Source of the DNA: an uncultured Verrucomicrobiota bacterium
GTDB lineage: Bacteria; Verrucomicrobiota; Verrucomicrobiia; Verrucomicrobiales; Verrucomicrobiaceae
Reading direction: 5' to 3'
Assembly: GCA_903838675.1 (NCBI GenBank)
Contig: CAILZI010000126.1
Span: 124,001 to 188,000 of the forward strand
DNA length: 64,000 bases
In this document: in pieces, positions 35,998 through 44,516 of the stretch
How positions within the stretch are numbered: the stretch's first letter is position 1
How the letters are laid out: each line of letters opens with the position of its first letter
Position numbers and translations under genes: made by a program
The notes under the pieces: generated by a model
Databases searched by the model: none
The model's input: the letters and a program-made list of their open reading frames with translations, nothing else
What the model was told of the DNA's origin: nothing

Positions 35998-38900
35998 TCA
36001 TGGAACAGGCACCGCTGCGCCATCTAGGATTTCCACGCGTAAACCTGCGACTTCCCCAGCGTCACGCGTCACAAGCACGCTGACGCGGTGAGTTCCAGCG
36101 CTCAATTCGAGTTCCTGTTGGGTCAGCAATTCCTTTAGCTCCACGCCATCCACGGCAACCACGATTCCTTTCACGGTGCTGAATCCCAATTTCACCTTCC
36201 CGGCGCTGTCCAATTTGATGCCAAATTGGACGATTTTCGGGAACCAAGGGTACATTTTCTGCGCGGCGGGCAGATCGGCCAGCGGCAGGTCTCCATTCAC
36301 TCGACTGATCGCCATCTGCCATGGGTAGGGGTATTTCTCATCATTGAGAGCAAAGCTTCCTACGTGACGAACATGATCCACGTCCTTTTGCTCCATCTTG
36401 GCCATAGCCTTCCAGGTGCGGACGTAGCGGTTCGGCTGGGTTTTGTAGGCCCCTTCCCTGCCAAGTTCGGAGAGGAAACGCACCAGATCGACGAATTCGT
36501 CCTCGCGAAGGCTGGCGGTGAGGCCGGGGGGCATCATGCTCACGGGGCTCATCTGGCGGCTGGCGATGCCTGATTTGGCCACTTTGATGATTTGATTGGC
36601 GGGGTCACGAATCGTCAACTCTTCGGCACCGTCATTGATCAGCCCGCCGGAGATGACTCCGCCGTCCTTTTTGCTGATGATGACCATGTGGTAGCCTTCC
36701 TTGATTTTCTTGCTCGGCTCCAGCAGGCTCTCAATAAGATAATCCACCGGCGCACTGGCACCGATGCTGACGAGGTTTGGCCCCAGCACACCGCCGGACT
36801 CGCCAATGGCGTGACAGGTGGTGCAGAGCATCTGCTGGCGGCGGTACACGGCCTCGCCACGGGCGGGGTCTCCCTGGGACTTCACCTTGGCCACCATGGC
36901 GCTCATTTCCTCGGGGGTGAGGGGGCGGTCCATCTGCTTGACGCCGCCGGCTTTTTTGAGGGCGTCTGCCAGAGGACCCTGGATGCCGCGTGAGGTGACC
37001 ATGCGGATGCCTTCGACGGCCACCGTGTCAAGAATCGTCTTGCCTTCCAGTTCCTTGGCCAACACTCCGGGGAGCTGCTTGTTCTTCAGGAAAACGGTCA
37101 GGATCGGCTTGGCGGCATTCACGTCTGCCTTGGCCAGGAACTCGACGGCACGTTTGGCCGCGAGCTGCGGCCCCACGCTGGTCAGGCCGTCAATCATCAG
37201 GGCGCGCAGGCTGTTGTCCTGGGATTCGGTGAAGAGTTTGTCAAAGAGGTCACGGGACTTCGCGCCGCCGAGGGCGGTCAGGCCGCGCGTGGCGCCATCG
37301 CGGATCGGAGGGAGGGTCTTGGCATCTGTCAGCAGAGCGACCAGCTTGTCACGGGCGGGTTCCACCTTCCACAGGCCGGCGAGAATGGCCGCACGGTGCA
37401 CCACGTGGGGCTCGGGGCGGTCAAACCAGGCCATGACGGTCTCCTGCGCACCTTCGGGGATGACTTTACGGTCTGTGGCTGCCTTCACCAGAGCGTCCTG
37501 CAAGCCGATATAATAAGGGGCCATGGCAGCATCATTGACCATGTTGACCAGGGTCTTCGCCTGCGCGGCGTCTGCGGCACTGCCAGCCATGCCAAGGACA
37601 GCATCTGCGTCTTCCTGGCTGAGCTTGCCGCTCTTCAGGGCTGCAAAGAGGGGTGGGAGGGCATCGCTGCGACCGGTGCTTTTCATGGCATAGACGAGGT
37701 GCTTGGGGCGGTCTTCGAGCTTGAGCTTGCCAGCCACGACTGCGGGCATCCAGATTTCCGCTTGCTCACGGCAGGTCTGCTCCAGCAGGAAATCGAGCGA
37801 ATCATCCATAGGGTGGTCGAGCACCTTGAGGGCAAGGCTGATGGCTCCGGGCTTGCGCATGTCTGCCAGCACGGCCAGCGCCCAGAGGCGCACCTGGGCG
37901 TTTTCGTCTGCCACGGCCTTGTCCAGCACCTTCATCACCTCGGGGAATTCCTTCCAGCGATGGGTCAGAATGCGCAGTGCGGCGGCGCGAATGCGGTAGT
38001 CGCTGTTTTCCCAAAGCCTGCGCCAAATCGTTGGCGAGAAGGAGTTTACGCCCTCACGTGCCCAGGCGGCTTCGAGCAGGGCGTGGGAGTCGGCTTCCTT
38101 CGAGGTGTCAAGATTGGCCGCCCAGGCATCCAGTGGCAGGGTCACCTTGGCCGCGCCCTGATCGCGCAGTTCGCGCTTGGCAAAACGGCGCACGTGGTTG
38201 CGGTCGGACTTGAGCATTTCCAGCAGGTCGGCCGTGGTGGCTCCAGCAATCTGGGGCTTGGGGCTGAGAGGTTTGCCTTTGGCGGTGATGCGCCAGATGC
38301 GGCCGTGCTCGTGGTCGCGGCGGGCGTCACGGAAGTCCACCTCACCGTGCTGAATGATCGGATTGTACCAATCGGCGATGTAGAGAGCGCCGTCGGGCCC
38401 CATTTTCACATCGATCGGGCGGAAGGCGCGGTGCGTGGAAGCGAGGAGGTCGGGGAGTTGCTTGGCGATGTAGCTGCTGCCGCTGGGGGTGAGCTGGAAG
38501 CGGTTCACGCGATTGCCGCGGAAGTCGTTTAATACAAAGGTCCCCTGCCAGTCTGCCGGAAAGTGGGGGTCTTCGATGATTTCCAGGCCGCACTGCTTGG
38601 GCTGGCCGGGACTGAGGCCGTGGACGATGCGCTTGGCCCCCGGAGAGGTGGCAAAGACGGAGCCGGGGAAGATGAAGTTCACCCCTTCCCCGCCGGCACC
38701 ATCGCACGCGAAGCTCTGGCCCCAGCGGTCGAACTCAAAGCCCCAGGGGTTGATGAGCCCTTTGCTGATGATTTCCGCCCGGCGCGTCTCGGGCCGGAAT
38801 TCCCAAACGCCACCGCCCATGAGACGGCGCACTCCGTGGGGGGTCTCCATGTGTGTGTGGATGTAGATGGACTGCAAAAAGTACAGCATGCCCTCCGGGC

Positions 38901-39411
38901 CCCAGCGGAAGGTGTGGAGGAGGTGATGGGTGTCCTCCGTGCCAAAGCCGCTGAGCATCACGGTGCGCTCGTCCTCTTTGAGATCGCCGTTGGTGTCCTT
39001 TAAAAAGAGCACTTCGGTGGAATTGGCCACATAGAGGCCACCGTCTCCGGGCGCGAGGGCGGTAGGTATGTGCAGGCCTTCGGCGAAGGTGGTGGATTTG
39101 TCGGCTTTGCCGTCGCCATTGGTGTCTTCCAGCACGACGACCTGGTCCTTGGCCTCTTCGCCGGGCTTGATGTGCGGGTAGGTGGTGCTGGTGACAACCC
39201 AGAGGCGGCCCTGGGCATCCCAGTTCATCTGCACCGGCTTCTGGATCATGGGCTCCGCCGCAAAGAGATTCACCTCAAAGCCCTCCGGCACCACGAAGGC
39301 CTTTAGCTCCGCGTCCGGATGTGCGTCTGGCAGATCGGCCAATGAGGTCGGCTGCGAGGCATGGGCGAAACCAATCGAACCAACGAGAATCAGGGCAAGG
39401 CGGGTCATCAT
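35998..39411 (-). CDS. PVC-type membrane-bound dehydrogenase with HEAT-like region and cytochrome c CxxCH domain
   Basis: A secreted protein of 1,137 residues. The start chosen is ATG 39411, giving the signal peptide MMTRLALILVGSIGFAHAS; the frame is open further upstream (to 39576), but that extension would run into the next gene. The first ~400 residues form a beta-propeller sugar-dehydrogenase-like domain (EGFEVNLFAAEP, WDAQGRLWVV, LEDTNGDGKAD, DGALYIADWYNPIIQHGEVD), the Pirellula/Verrucomicrobium N-terminal family TIGR02604. The middle is alpha-helical, HEAT-like. Near 36811-36825 it encodes CTTCH, a single c-type haem site, with a candidate Met ligand in SMMPPGL, matching the TIGR02603 haem-binding domain. 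The C-terminal ~130 residues form another domain of unknown role. The family is thought to oxidise sugars or polyols and pass electrons to the haem; substrate unknown. It is upstream of the giant gene on the same strand, 324 bp apart. Confidence 0.88.
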   Translation of the reverse strand: MMTRLALILVGSIGFAHASQPTSLADLPDAHPDAELKAFVVPEGFEVNLFAAEPMIQKPVQMNWDAQGRLWVVTSTTYPHIKPGEEAKDQVVVLEDTNGDGKADKSTTFAEGLHIPTALAPGDGGLYVANSTEVLFLKDTNGDLKEDERTVMLSGFGTEDTHHLLHTFRWGPEGMLYFLQSIYIHTHMETPHGVRRLMGGGVWEFRPETRRAEIISKGLINPWGFEFDRWGQSFACDGAGGEGVNFIFPGSVFATSPGAKRIVHGLSPGQPKQCGLEIIEDPHFPADWQGTFVLNDFRGNRVNRFQLTPSGSSYIAKQLPDLLASTHRAFRPIDVKMGPDGALYIADWYNPIIQHGEVDFRDARRDHEHGRIWRITAKGKPLSPKPQIAGATTADLLEMLKSDRNHVRRFAKRELRDQGAAKVTLPLDAWAANLDTSKEADSHALLEAAWAREGVNSFSPTIWRRLWENSDYRIRAAALRILTHRWKEFPEVMKVLDKAVADENAQVRLWALAVLADMRKPGAISLALKVLDHPMDDSLDFLLEQTCREQAEIWMPAVVAGKLKLEDRPKHLVYAMKSTGRSDALPPLFAALKSGKLSQEDADAVLGMAGSAADAAQAKTLVNMVNDAAMAPYYIGLQDALVKAATDRKVIPEGAQETVMAWFDRPEPHVVHRAAILAGLWKVEPARDKLVALLTDAKTLPPIRDGATRGLTALGGAKSRDLFDKLFTESQDNSLRALMIDGLTSVGPQLAAKRAVEFLAKADVNAAKPILTVFLKNKQLPGVLAKELEGKTILDTVAVEGIRMVTSRGIQGPLADALKKAGGVKQMDRPLTPEEMSAMVAKVKSQGDPARGEAVYRRQQMLCTTCHAIGESGGVLGPNLVSIGASAPVDYLIESLLEPSKKIKEGYHMVIISKKDGGVISGGLINDGAEELTIRDPANQIIKVAKSGIASRQMSPVSMMPPGLTASLREDEFVDLVRFLSELGREGAYKTQPNRYVRTWKAMAKMEQKDVDHVRHVGSFALNDEKYPYPWQMAISRVNGDLPLADLPAAQKMYPWFPKIVQFGIKLDSAGKVKLGFSTVKGIVVAVDGVELKELLTQQELELSAGTHRVSVLVTRDAGEVAGLRVEILDGAAVPVP

Positions 39412-39566
39412 AAAAAAGAGAAGCGCAAGATACGACGCTGCGGCGGACATTTGGCAAGCTTTCTCTCGGGGGAAATGCGGGGGCAGTGGCTGCCGGTGCA
39501 GCTTGTATGGGAGCGCGTGCGCGTTTGATCGGGCGGAACTGACAGATCGGTCTGATCCAGGCGACG

Positions 39567-40448
39567 TCACCGCCACGTGCTGACCGCCGAGGAGTGCGTA
39601 CGGTAAAACTTCTCAAACGCTGAGTGCGAGCCGTTGAAGAAATTGCGGTCGCAGAAATGGCGCAGGGTACCGCGACCGCCGCTGCGGGTGTAGGCGCCGC
39701 CGACGTCTCCGCTGAACTCCGGCCCGAACAGGGCAGTCTTCGGATGCCCGCTGATGTCTCCGCAGTATTGCCAGAAGGCCCAGGTGCCAAACACACGAGG
39801 GACGCTGAAGGTCATGTGGGTGGAGGTCTGCTCGCCGTAGCGTGGAATCCACAGGCCGCAGGTTTTCAGCACCTGGCGCTCGTCGGAGTTTAACGCCTCC
39901 AGCTCGCGCTCCTGCTGGGCAAAGCCCGGCATGCCCGGCAGCGGCACGCTGCAGTAGAGCAGCGGCCAAGCGCCGGTATGGGAACGCACGTGCTGCGCCG
40001 CCCAGGCGAGCTGCGACCACGACACGCGGTCCTTGCCCTCGTTGTCCAACACCATCATCACCGGGTAGGTCGTGGTGCCGTGGCGATGAGCCGTGGAGGA
40101 CACCTCATGGATGAAGCGATCTAGCTGCGCCTGCAGATGCCCGGCGCGGTTCACATAATGGTATGCTCCCCACTTCAAGCCTGCCACACGCGCCGCATGC
40201 TCACGGTGCGTGTAGTCCACATCCATCTTCGTGCCGCCACGCGTCGCGCGATGGATCATGAGCTCAACCCCCATGCTGCGCAGAAGATCCGGGCGGACGG
40301 CACCGCCGTCCCAGTCGAAGTCCACTGTGTTGTTGAGCAGGGAGGAGCGCGCGTGGTGCACAGAGATGGTTTCGGTGCGGATGGGGGCGCAGGACGTGAG
40401 GAGAGATGCGACAGCGATGCAGGACCAGACCGAGGCGCGTGAGTTCAT
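39567..40448 (-). CDS. GH25-like (lysozyme-type) lipoprotein
   Basis: 293 residues from ATG 40448. The N-terminus MNSRASVWSCIAVASLLTSC ends in a lipobox (L-L-T-S-C), so the protein is probably lipid-anchored. The mature part has the GH25 layout: VDFDWDGG near the start, GVELMIHRATRGGTKMD, GLKWGAYHYVNRAG, then YPVMMVLDNEGKD, which holds the D-x-E pair expected at the active site, and later LWIPRYGE and TWAFWQYCGD (GH25 proteins usually have a W-Q-Y near the end). Function inferred: hydrolysis of the peptidoglycan MurNAc-GlcNAc bond in the periplasm or outside. The frame is open to 40550, but the lipobox fixes the internal start. There is no Shine-Dalgarno; a TTGACG-N18-TA promoter lies right before the start. 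The 5' end and promoter are duplicated at 55.7 kb. Confidence 0.8.
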   Translation of the reverse strand: MNSRASVWSCIAVASLLTSCAPIRTETISVHHARSSLLNNTVDFDWDGGAVRPDLLRSMGVELMIHRATRGGTKMDVDYTHREHAARVAGLKWGAYHYVNRAGHLQAQLDRFIHEVSSTAHRHGTTTYPVMMVLDNEGKDRVSWSQLAWAAQHVRSHTGAWPLLYCSVPLPGMPGFAQQERELEALNSDERQVLKTCGLWIPRYGEQTSTHMTFSVPRVFGTWAFWQYCGDISGHPKTALFGPEFSGDVGGAYTRSGGRGTLRHFCDRNFFNGSHSAFEKFYRTHSSAVSTWR

Positions 40449-40500
40449 GCGCTGAAGTAGCGGAAGGAGTGCGGCGGCGTCAATGAGGAAGCGGGTGGGA
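40431..40500 (-). repeat. Copy A of a duplicated promoter-plus-start segment
   Basis: This 70-bp block matches 55671-55740 without gaps over most of its length. It includes identical CGAGGCGCGT and AGTTCATGC words (first codons) and CGGCGTCAATGAGGAAGCG (containing the -35). The sequence between is more diverged. The two copies sit before genes that look unrelated after the signal peptide. Confidence 0.7.
40454..40483 (-). promoter_or_regulatory. Promoter of the GH25-like gene, nearly leaderless
   Basis: TTGACG (40483-40478), 18-nt spacer, TACTTC (40459-40454), with the ATG beginning 11 nt after the first T of the -10. This geometry predicts a transcript starting at or next to the start codon, which fits the lack of a ribosome-binding site. 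The same elements at the same distances occur at 55694-55723. Confidence 0.45.
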
Positions 40501-40646
40501 GGGTGTTCCAAAGTCGTCATGAATTTTAGCTCGCTTCGGCAAGCTCCCATGGCATCCAGAACGATCTATAGCTCGGAACTACTTTTGATGGAATGATCGG
40601 CGCTGACGCAAGTTCCCCCCGCAAACCGCCGCTTAAAAAATAGCCA

Positions 40647-41345
40647 ATGAATGCCAATGAACGGTTGATCCAGCATGCAACTGAAACACGTCTCTATGAG
40701 ACTGCATGGGAATATCTGGAGCACATTTCACCATGCCTGAATAGAATACGGCAAAGATACCCTGAGTGCTCCGACCAGGTGGTGCACGGCTTTAAGATGC
40801 TGCGGAAAGCCACGAAGAAGATCCCTCAATATCAATTTGCCGCGCGTCACGTTGTGGTGACAGGCAGCAGCGACCTGGAGCCAATCGAAAAAGAACTGGC
40901 AATTGTGCTGCCCGATTTTTTCAAGGAATTCTATTCCCGCGTGAAGTGCGGCCTCATGCTCCTGCGGAATCCCATCGTGATCTTCGATGCTGCGGAAATT
41001 TTAGACTTCGCAATGTTATATCGGCAGATTGATCTGGAAAATGGTGTGCCGCCCGAGCCCATCCGTGTCCTTCGTTTTGCCTGCGTCCCGCCGTTTCCGG
41101 TTTGTTTTGCCATCCGGCAGAGCCAACGAGATGGGCAGTGGCATGTGGTTTATGTCTCAGATGAATGGACTCGGGACGAACTCGTGGGTGAAGCCTTATG
41201 GCCTGAAGCAGAGCAGGAGACCTTGGAGCAATGGATGAGCCGTCTGCTCGCCACCGATGGGTCGCCATTGGTGCTGGGTAGCAAGGCCTACCCACCGCCC
41301 CTTTGGCGTAGCGACATTGTCAGATTGAGTCAGAGTCATGCGTGA
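40647..41345 (+). CDS. SMI1/KNR4 (SUKH) family protein
   Basis: 232 residues. The recognisable part is IEKELAIVLPDFFKEFYSRV at about residues 79-98, the helix-turn that marks SUKH-superfamily proteins (charged 'E-x-x-L-x-x-x-L-P-x-x-[FY]-x-x-[FL]-Y'), followed by a beta-rich region (IVIFDAAEIL, VCFAIRQSQRDGQWHVVYVS). SUKH proteins often act as immunity proteins against polymorphic toxins or as general protein-binding modules. No toxin gene is adjacent, so the role here is open. No signal peptide; probably cytoplasmic. It is followed 82 bp later by the DUF4337 gene on the same strand. Confidence 0.7.
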   Translation: MNANERLIQHATETRLYETAWEYLEHISPCLNRIRQRYPECSDQVVHGFKMLRKATKKIPQYQFAARHVVVTGSSDLEPIEKELAIVLPDFFKEFYSRVKCGLMLLRNPIVIFDAAEILDFAMLYRQIDLENGVPPEPIRVLRFACVPPFPVCFAIRQSQRDGQWHVVYVSDEWTRDELVGEALWPEAEQETLEQWMSRLLATDGSPLVLGSKAYPPPLWRSDIVRLSQSHA

Positions 41346-41427
41346 TTCGAAAGATTCCCAATGAATGTCTAGTGCGTCAGCCAAGGAAGCTCTTGCCACT
41401 TGAACCCCTACCCCTCATCATTTCGCC

Positions 41428-41997
41428 ATGGGCGACATCACCGAAACTATCCAGGAAACCGTTGAAAAGACGGGAGAGAGCAAGCTGAATGCGAAGATCG
41501 CGCTGCTGGTGGCCATCACGGCCACCGTCATGGCGTTGTGCAATGTGAAGGATGGCAACGTGGTTCAGGCGATGACGCAGGCTCAGTCGCGCGGGGTGGA
41601 TTCGTGGTCCTACTATCAGGCGAAGAGTACGAAGCAGGCCATCGCCGAGGAGGCGCTGGACCAGCTGAAGGCGGCGAACAATCCCGCCAATGCGGAAATG
41701 ATCCGCAAGTATGAGGAGAAGATCTCCCGCTACGACAAGGAGAAGGCGGAACTCAAGGCGAAGGCCGAAGGCTTTGAGAAGGAGTACGACGATATCAATG
41801 TCTTCGACGATCAGTTCGACATGACAGAGGCCTTTCTCACCATCGCGATGACGTTGTTTGGCATCACGGCGCTGACGCAGAACAAGCGACTGTTTATCTT
41901 TGCCTGCCTGCTCAGTGGCACCGGCATCGTGTTGGGGCTGGCGGCGTTTTTACACATCCCGCTGCACTCGGATTTCATTTCGAAGATCCTGGGGTGA
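41428..41997 (+). CDS. DUF4337 family membrane protein
   Basis: 189 residues. Predicted membrane segments are KIALLVAITATVMALCNV near the N-terminus (about residues 24-41) and a C-terminal pair, roughly residues 130-145 (FLTIAMTLFGITALTQ) and 151-172 (IFACLLSGTGIVLGLAAFLH). Between them is a charged helical, probably coiled-coil stretch (EMIRKYEEKISRYDKEKAEL). The layout and the 'SWSYYQAKSTKQ' motif after the first segment are those of DUF4337. Function unknown. It may be co-transcribed with the RraB-like gene 13 bp downstream. Confidence 0.78.
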   Translation: MGDITETIQETVEKTGESKLNAKIALLVAITATVMALCNVKDGNVVQAMTQAQSRGVDSWSYYQAKSTKQAIAEEALDQLKAANNPANAEMIRKYEEKISRYDKEKAELKAKAEGFEKEYDDINVFDDQFDMTEAFLTIAMTLFGITALTQNKRLFIFACLLSGTGIVLGLAAFLHIPLHSDFISKILG

Positions 41998-42010
41998 GGG
42001 GCAATGACAT

Positions 42011-42337
42011 ATGCAAACAGACTCTTGGCCCAATGACGCTGATGGCGATGTCTTTCAAAGGCTGGACTCGAATGGGTTCGATTTTTCGAAAACTTGCATC
42101 ATCGATTTCAACATTGATTTTGCTCACTGGCCTCCCTCGGAGCAAGCGATCAAGGCTATTAAACGAGTCTTTCCAGAGGCAACCATGCACGAAGACAAAG
42201 AGGAAGGCAGTGGGTATATCCTATTTCAAGTCAACGGCTTGCTCACATACGAATGCGTCATGGAAACGCAGGCAAGAACTTCAGCGATTGCAGCTGAGCA
42301 TGGTGGAAAATGCGATTCATGGGGAGTGTTGCATTAA
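42011..42337 (+). CDS. RraB family protein (ribonuclease E inhibitor-like fold)
   Basis: 108 residues. The N-terminus (DADGDVFQRLDSNGFDFSKT, then IDFNIDFAHWP) and the C-terminal HGGKCDSWG match the compact RraB/DUF1260 family: an 'n-x-D-g-x-v-l-x-x-L-x-x-x-G-x-D' helix, a strand with V/I-D-F, and a closing 'G-G-x-x-D-x-W-G'. In Escherichia coli RraB binds and inhibits RNase E, but in most other phyla members have no tested role, so only the family is claimed. It starts 13 bp after the DUF4337 stop, suggesting an operon. Confidence 0.75.
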   Translation: MQTDSWPNDADGDVFQRLDSNGFDFSKTCIIDFNIDFAHWPPSEQAIKAIKRVFPEATMHEDKEEGSGYILFQVNGLLTYECVMETQARTSAIAAEHGGKCDSWGVLH

Positions 42338-42416
42338 GGATCTCTGATCCTTGGCCCCGTGATCGGACGTGGCAATGACACGGGATTGAAACTCTGATGG
42401 CGTTCGCAACCGCCAC

Positions 42417-42446
42417 AAAAAACGCGACACCCGTGAAGGTGCCGCG
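42417..42446 (-). terminator. Rho-independent terminator of the small secreted protein gene
   Basis: Minus strand: CGCGGCACC, loop TTCACG, GGTGTCGCG (nine pairs including one G-U), followed at once by six T. It starts about 42 nt after the stop codon at 42489. Confidence 0.8.
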
Positions 42447-42488
42447 TGGAAGAGGTTTCAAAACGGGTGTGTTTGAACCCTATGCCGA

Positions 42489-42860
42489 TTACCGGCCTCT
42501 GGACCAGCGATGGAAGAGCATGTTCCGGTGGGCTTCCGATTGATTGATGCGATGAGCTTCGCGGTTTTCCTCGTGATTGAGGTGCAGTCTTTCGCGCCAT
42601 GTCAGATGACCGTTATGCATGGCACGATCACGGTTTTCCTGCCGCTGGATGTGCTGTTCGCCGCGCTCCAAACGGCTGGCCTGTCCGGGACTGAGCCTGC
42701 CAGTGACGACTCCGTTGTTGATGCGCCGCTGTTCATTGTTGAGACGGCCGTTCACTTCATTGACGCGAGGGCGGCCAGGGACGAAGGCGCTGGCGCTGTT
42801 TGGCACGGCGAGAGTGCCCAGCATGGTGGCAAAAGCAGCAAAGGTGAGAATCGTTTTCAT
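42489..42860 (-). CDS. Small secreted Arg/Asn/His-rich protein, unknown function
   Basis: 123 residues from ATG 42860. The signal peptide MKTILTFAAFATMLGTLAVP ends NSASA, a clean signal peptidase I site, which rules out the longer frame starting at 42950. The mature part (RVNEVNGRLNNEQRRINNGV, then GRLSPGQASRLERGEQHI, then GHLTWRERLHLNHEENREAH) is very hydrophilic and helical, with two halves resembling each other: 'G-x-L-[ST]-x-x-[EQ]-x-x-x-L' followed by charged helix. Similar short exported proteins are widespread in bacteria without a known role. A terminator follows 42 nt after the stop, so it is a single-gene unit. Confidence 0.72.
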   Translation of the reverse strand: MKTILTFAAFATMLGTLAVPNSASAFVPGRPRVNEVNGRLNNEQRRINNGVVTGRLSPGQASRLERGEQHIQRQENRDRAMHNGHLTWRERLHLNHEENREAHRINQSEAHRNMLFHRWSRGR

Positions 42861-43105
42861 GGTGTGTGAGGGGTTGTTGGTTTCTGTTTTGGTTCGTTCA
42901 AATAATCGAACGTCGCTGGTTGAGACGCGGCCCCCAATTGCAGGATTCAAAGGAATTCAGAGGGTGATGCAAAATCAGAATTGAGGTGGATTAAGCGTCG
43001 GCAGAGCGCCTACAGCAGCAAGCAGCCGCAACGAACGTGGCTGTTCAGGCCGTTGCCGCCAGAATGAACCTTTCCGCCGCATCGGTTGTGTTTTGCGGCT
43101 TGGCT

Positions 43106-43135
43106 TTGACGCTGGGGCTTTGGCGTCGATAAGCT
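43106..43135 (+). promoter_or_regulatory. Candidate promoter of the MetE-core gene
   Basis: TTGACG (43106-43111), 18-nt spacer, TAAGCT (43130-43135), start codon at 43145. Transcription would begin a few bases from the ATG, again giving a nearly leaderless message, and there is no Shine-Dalgarno. Confidence 0.4.
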
Positions 43136-43144
43136 TGTTTCATC

Positions 43145-44182
43145 ATGCAATCCCAACCGCTCCGCACCTCCGTCATTGGCAGTTATCCGTTTCCTGGCTG
43201 GCTCGAGTTTTCGGCGCGGCATCTCGCCGAATTCGGCAGCGCTGACATCGCGGAAATGCAGGACGATGCAGCGCAGGTGGCCATCCAGGATCAGATCACC
43301 TCAGGGCTGGATGTTATCACGGACGGGGAGCAGACGCGGTTTGATTTCAATCTGTCCTTCTATGGCTTCATCGAAGGCATTGCACTGGAACCAGCCAGCC
43401 CTCGGCGCTTTGGGCCGCCGGCGCATGATCAGCGTGGGAAGCATGAGGTCGTGGGTGAACTGCGTGCGCCGCGTGGGCTGGGCGTAGTGGAGGAGTTTGA
43501 GCGCCTAAGGCGGCTGGCCGCGCACACGGGCAAGCGCTTGAAGGTGTCCGTGCCCGGGCCCTACACGCTCAGTGGACGGCTGGCACCGAATGATCGGTAT
43601 GCGGACCGCTACGCAATCACTGAGGCGCTGCTGCCACTAGTGAACAAAGAGATCGCCGATCTCGTGGCGGCGGGTGCGGAGGAGATCTGCGTGGATGAGC
43701 CGAGCATGAGCTGTTACGGCTACCGCGAGGACACGAAGCGCTTTGTGGACATCTTCAACCGCACCGTGAGCAGCGGCTACGGCAAGGCGCGCATCTGCAC
43801 GCACCTATGCTTTGGCAATTTCAAAGGTCACCCCGTGGGCTGGCGCAAATACGCGCCGCTGTTCCCCGCCTTTCTCGATCTCCATTGTGATGAGGTACAC
43901 GTGGAAATGGCGAACCGCGAATACGCCGAACTGGAGGTCATCAAGCCGATGGCCGAGCGCTATGACGTGGCCGTGGGCATCATCGATGTGAAAAGCTACC
44001 ACATCGAAACGCCGGAGCAGATCGCCGATGCGGTACGGGAGTGCTTAAAGCATGCGCCTGCTGACAAGCTCGTGTTTGCACCGGACTGCGGTCTCAGCCA
44101 GACAGCACGCTGGGCGGCGAAGAAGAAGCTGGCCAGCATGGTGGCTGGGGTGGGCATGGTGAAAAGAGAGCTGGGATTGTAA
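43145..44182 (+). CDS. Cobalamin-independent methionine synthase-type (MetE core) protein
   Basis: 345 residues, so only the C-terminal catalytic barrel of MetE-type enzymes is present; full-length MetE is about 750 residues. Recognisable elements: RTSVIGSYPFPGWL at the start, ITSGLDVITDGEQTR, KVSVPGPYTLS, EEICVDEPSM, then ICTHLCFGNF (His and Cys zinc ligands), HVEMANREYAE, and APDCGLSQTARW (the last zinc Cys). Single-barrel members of this family transfer methyl groups to thiols, and some are methionine synthases using other methyl donors; the substrate cannot be read from sequence. Cytoplasmic. Flanked by a divergent secreted-protein gene and a small membrane-protein gene. Confidence 0.82.
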   Translation: MQSQPLRTSVIGSYPFPGWLEFSARHLAEFGSADIAEMQDDAAQVAIQDQITSGLDVITDGEQTRFDFNLSFYGFIEGIALEPASPRRFGPPAHDQRGKHEVVGELRAPRGLGVVEEFERLRRLAAHTGKRLKVSVPGPYTLSGRLAPNDRYADRYAITEALLPLVNKEIADLVAAGAEEICVDEPSMSCYGYREDTKRFVDIFNRTVSSGYGKARICTHLCFGNFKGHPVGWRKYAPLFPAFLDLHCDEVHVEMANREYAELEVIKPMAERYDVAVGIIDVKSYHIETPEQIADAVRECLKHAPADKLVFAPDCGLSQTARWAAKKKLASMVAGVGMVKRELGL

Positions 44183-44218
44183 CGGAAAGATCTCAATCCC
44201 CGGACTAATTCAGTCCCC

Positions 44219-44494
44219 ATGGATATTCCGACAAAGGCAACTCCGGCAGGATGTTTCATCGGCCTAGTAGGCATCGCGCTCGATGGTTATGCCATTTTCT
44301 GCGGCTGGATCTTTTATCTCATCACCCAAGCCACCAATTTAACAGGCAAAGAGAGTCTGCTGCGTTTCTATGGCACACTGTGCGTGGTATCGCTGGTGGC
44401 CGGTCTCTGGCTGCTACGACTTGGCTGGGGCTGGGCCTTGCAGTCGGACATGTCAGTCCCGGATGATCCAGACAAGCCGGTCATGCGCTTTTGA
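44219..44494 (+). CDS. Small membrane protein, unknown
   Basis: 91 residues with two likely membrane helices: CFIGLVGIALDGYAIFCGWI at about residues 12-31, and YGTLCVVSLVAGLWLLRLG at about 51-69. They are joined by a short polar loop, with a charged C-terminal tail (DDPDKPVMRF). No family recognised. It starts 36 bp after the MetE-core stop and ends 22 bp before the convergent PP2C gene. A real gene is likely from the hydropathy pattern, but length and start are uncertain. Confidence 0.5.
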   Translation: MDIPTKATPAGCFIGLVGIALDGYAIFCGWIFYLITQATNLTGKESLLRFYGTLCVVSLVAGLWLLRLGWGWALQSDMSVPDDPDKPVMRF

Positions 44495-44516
44495 GCTTTG
44501 CGGGAACGTCTTCTTC

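Noticed and set aside
37396..38532. 378-codon plus-strand open frame opposite the PVC-type dehydrogenase
   Set aside because: Composition (His/Gly/Val-rich) and position are those of an antisense shadow; the minus-strand gene has clear domains here.
42895..42912. CGTTC-N8-GAACG dyad upstream of the small secreted protein gene
   Set aside because: Only 5-bp arms, and alternative pairings (GTTCG/CGAAC) fit equally well; not distinguishable from chance.
44202..44216. GGACT-AATTC-AGTCC hairpin between the MetE-core and the small membrane-protein genes
   Set aside because: Short stem without a T-tract; too weak to call a terminator or regulatory element.
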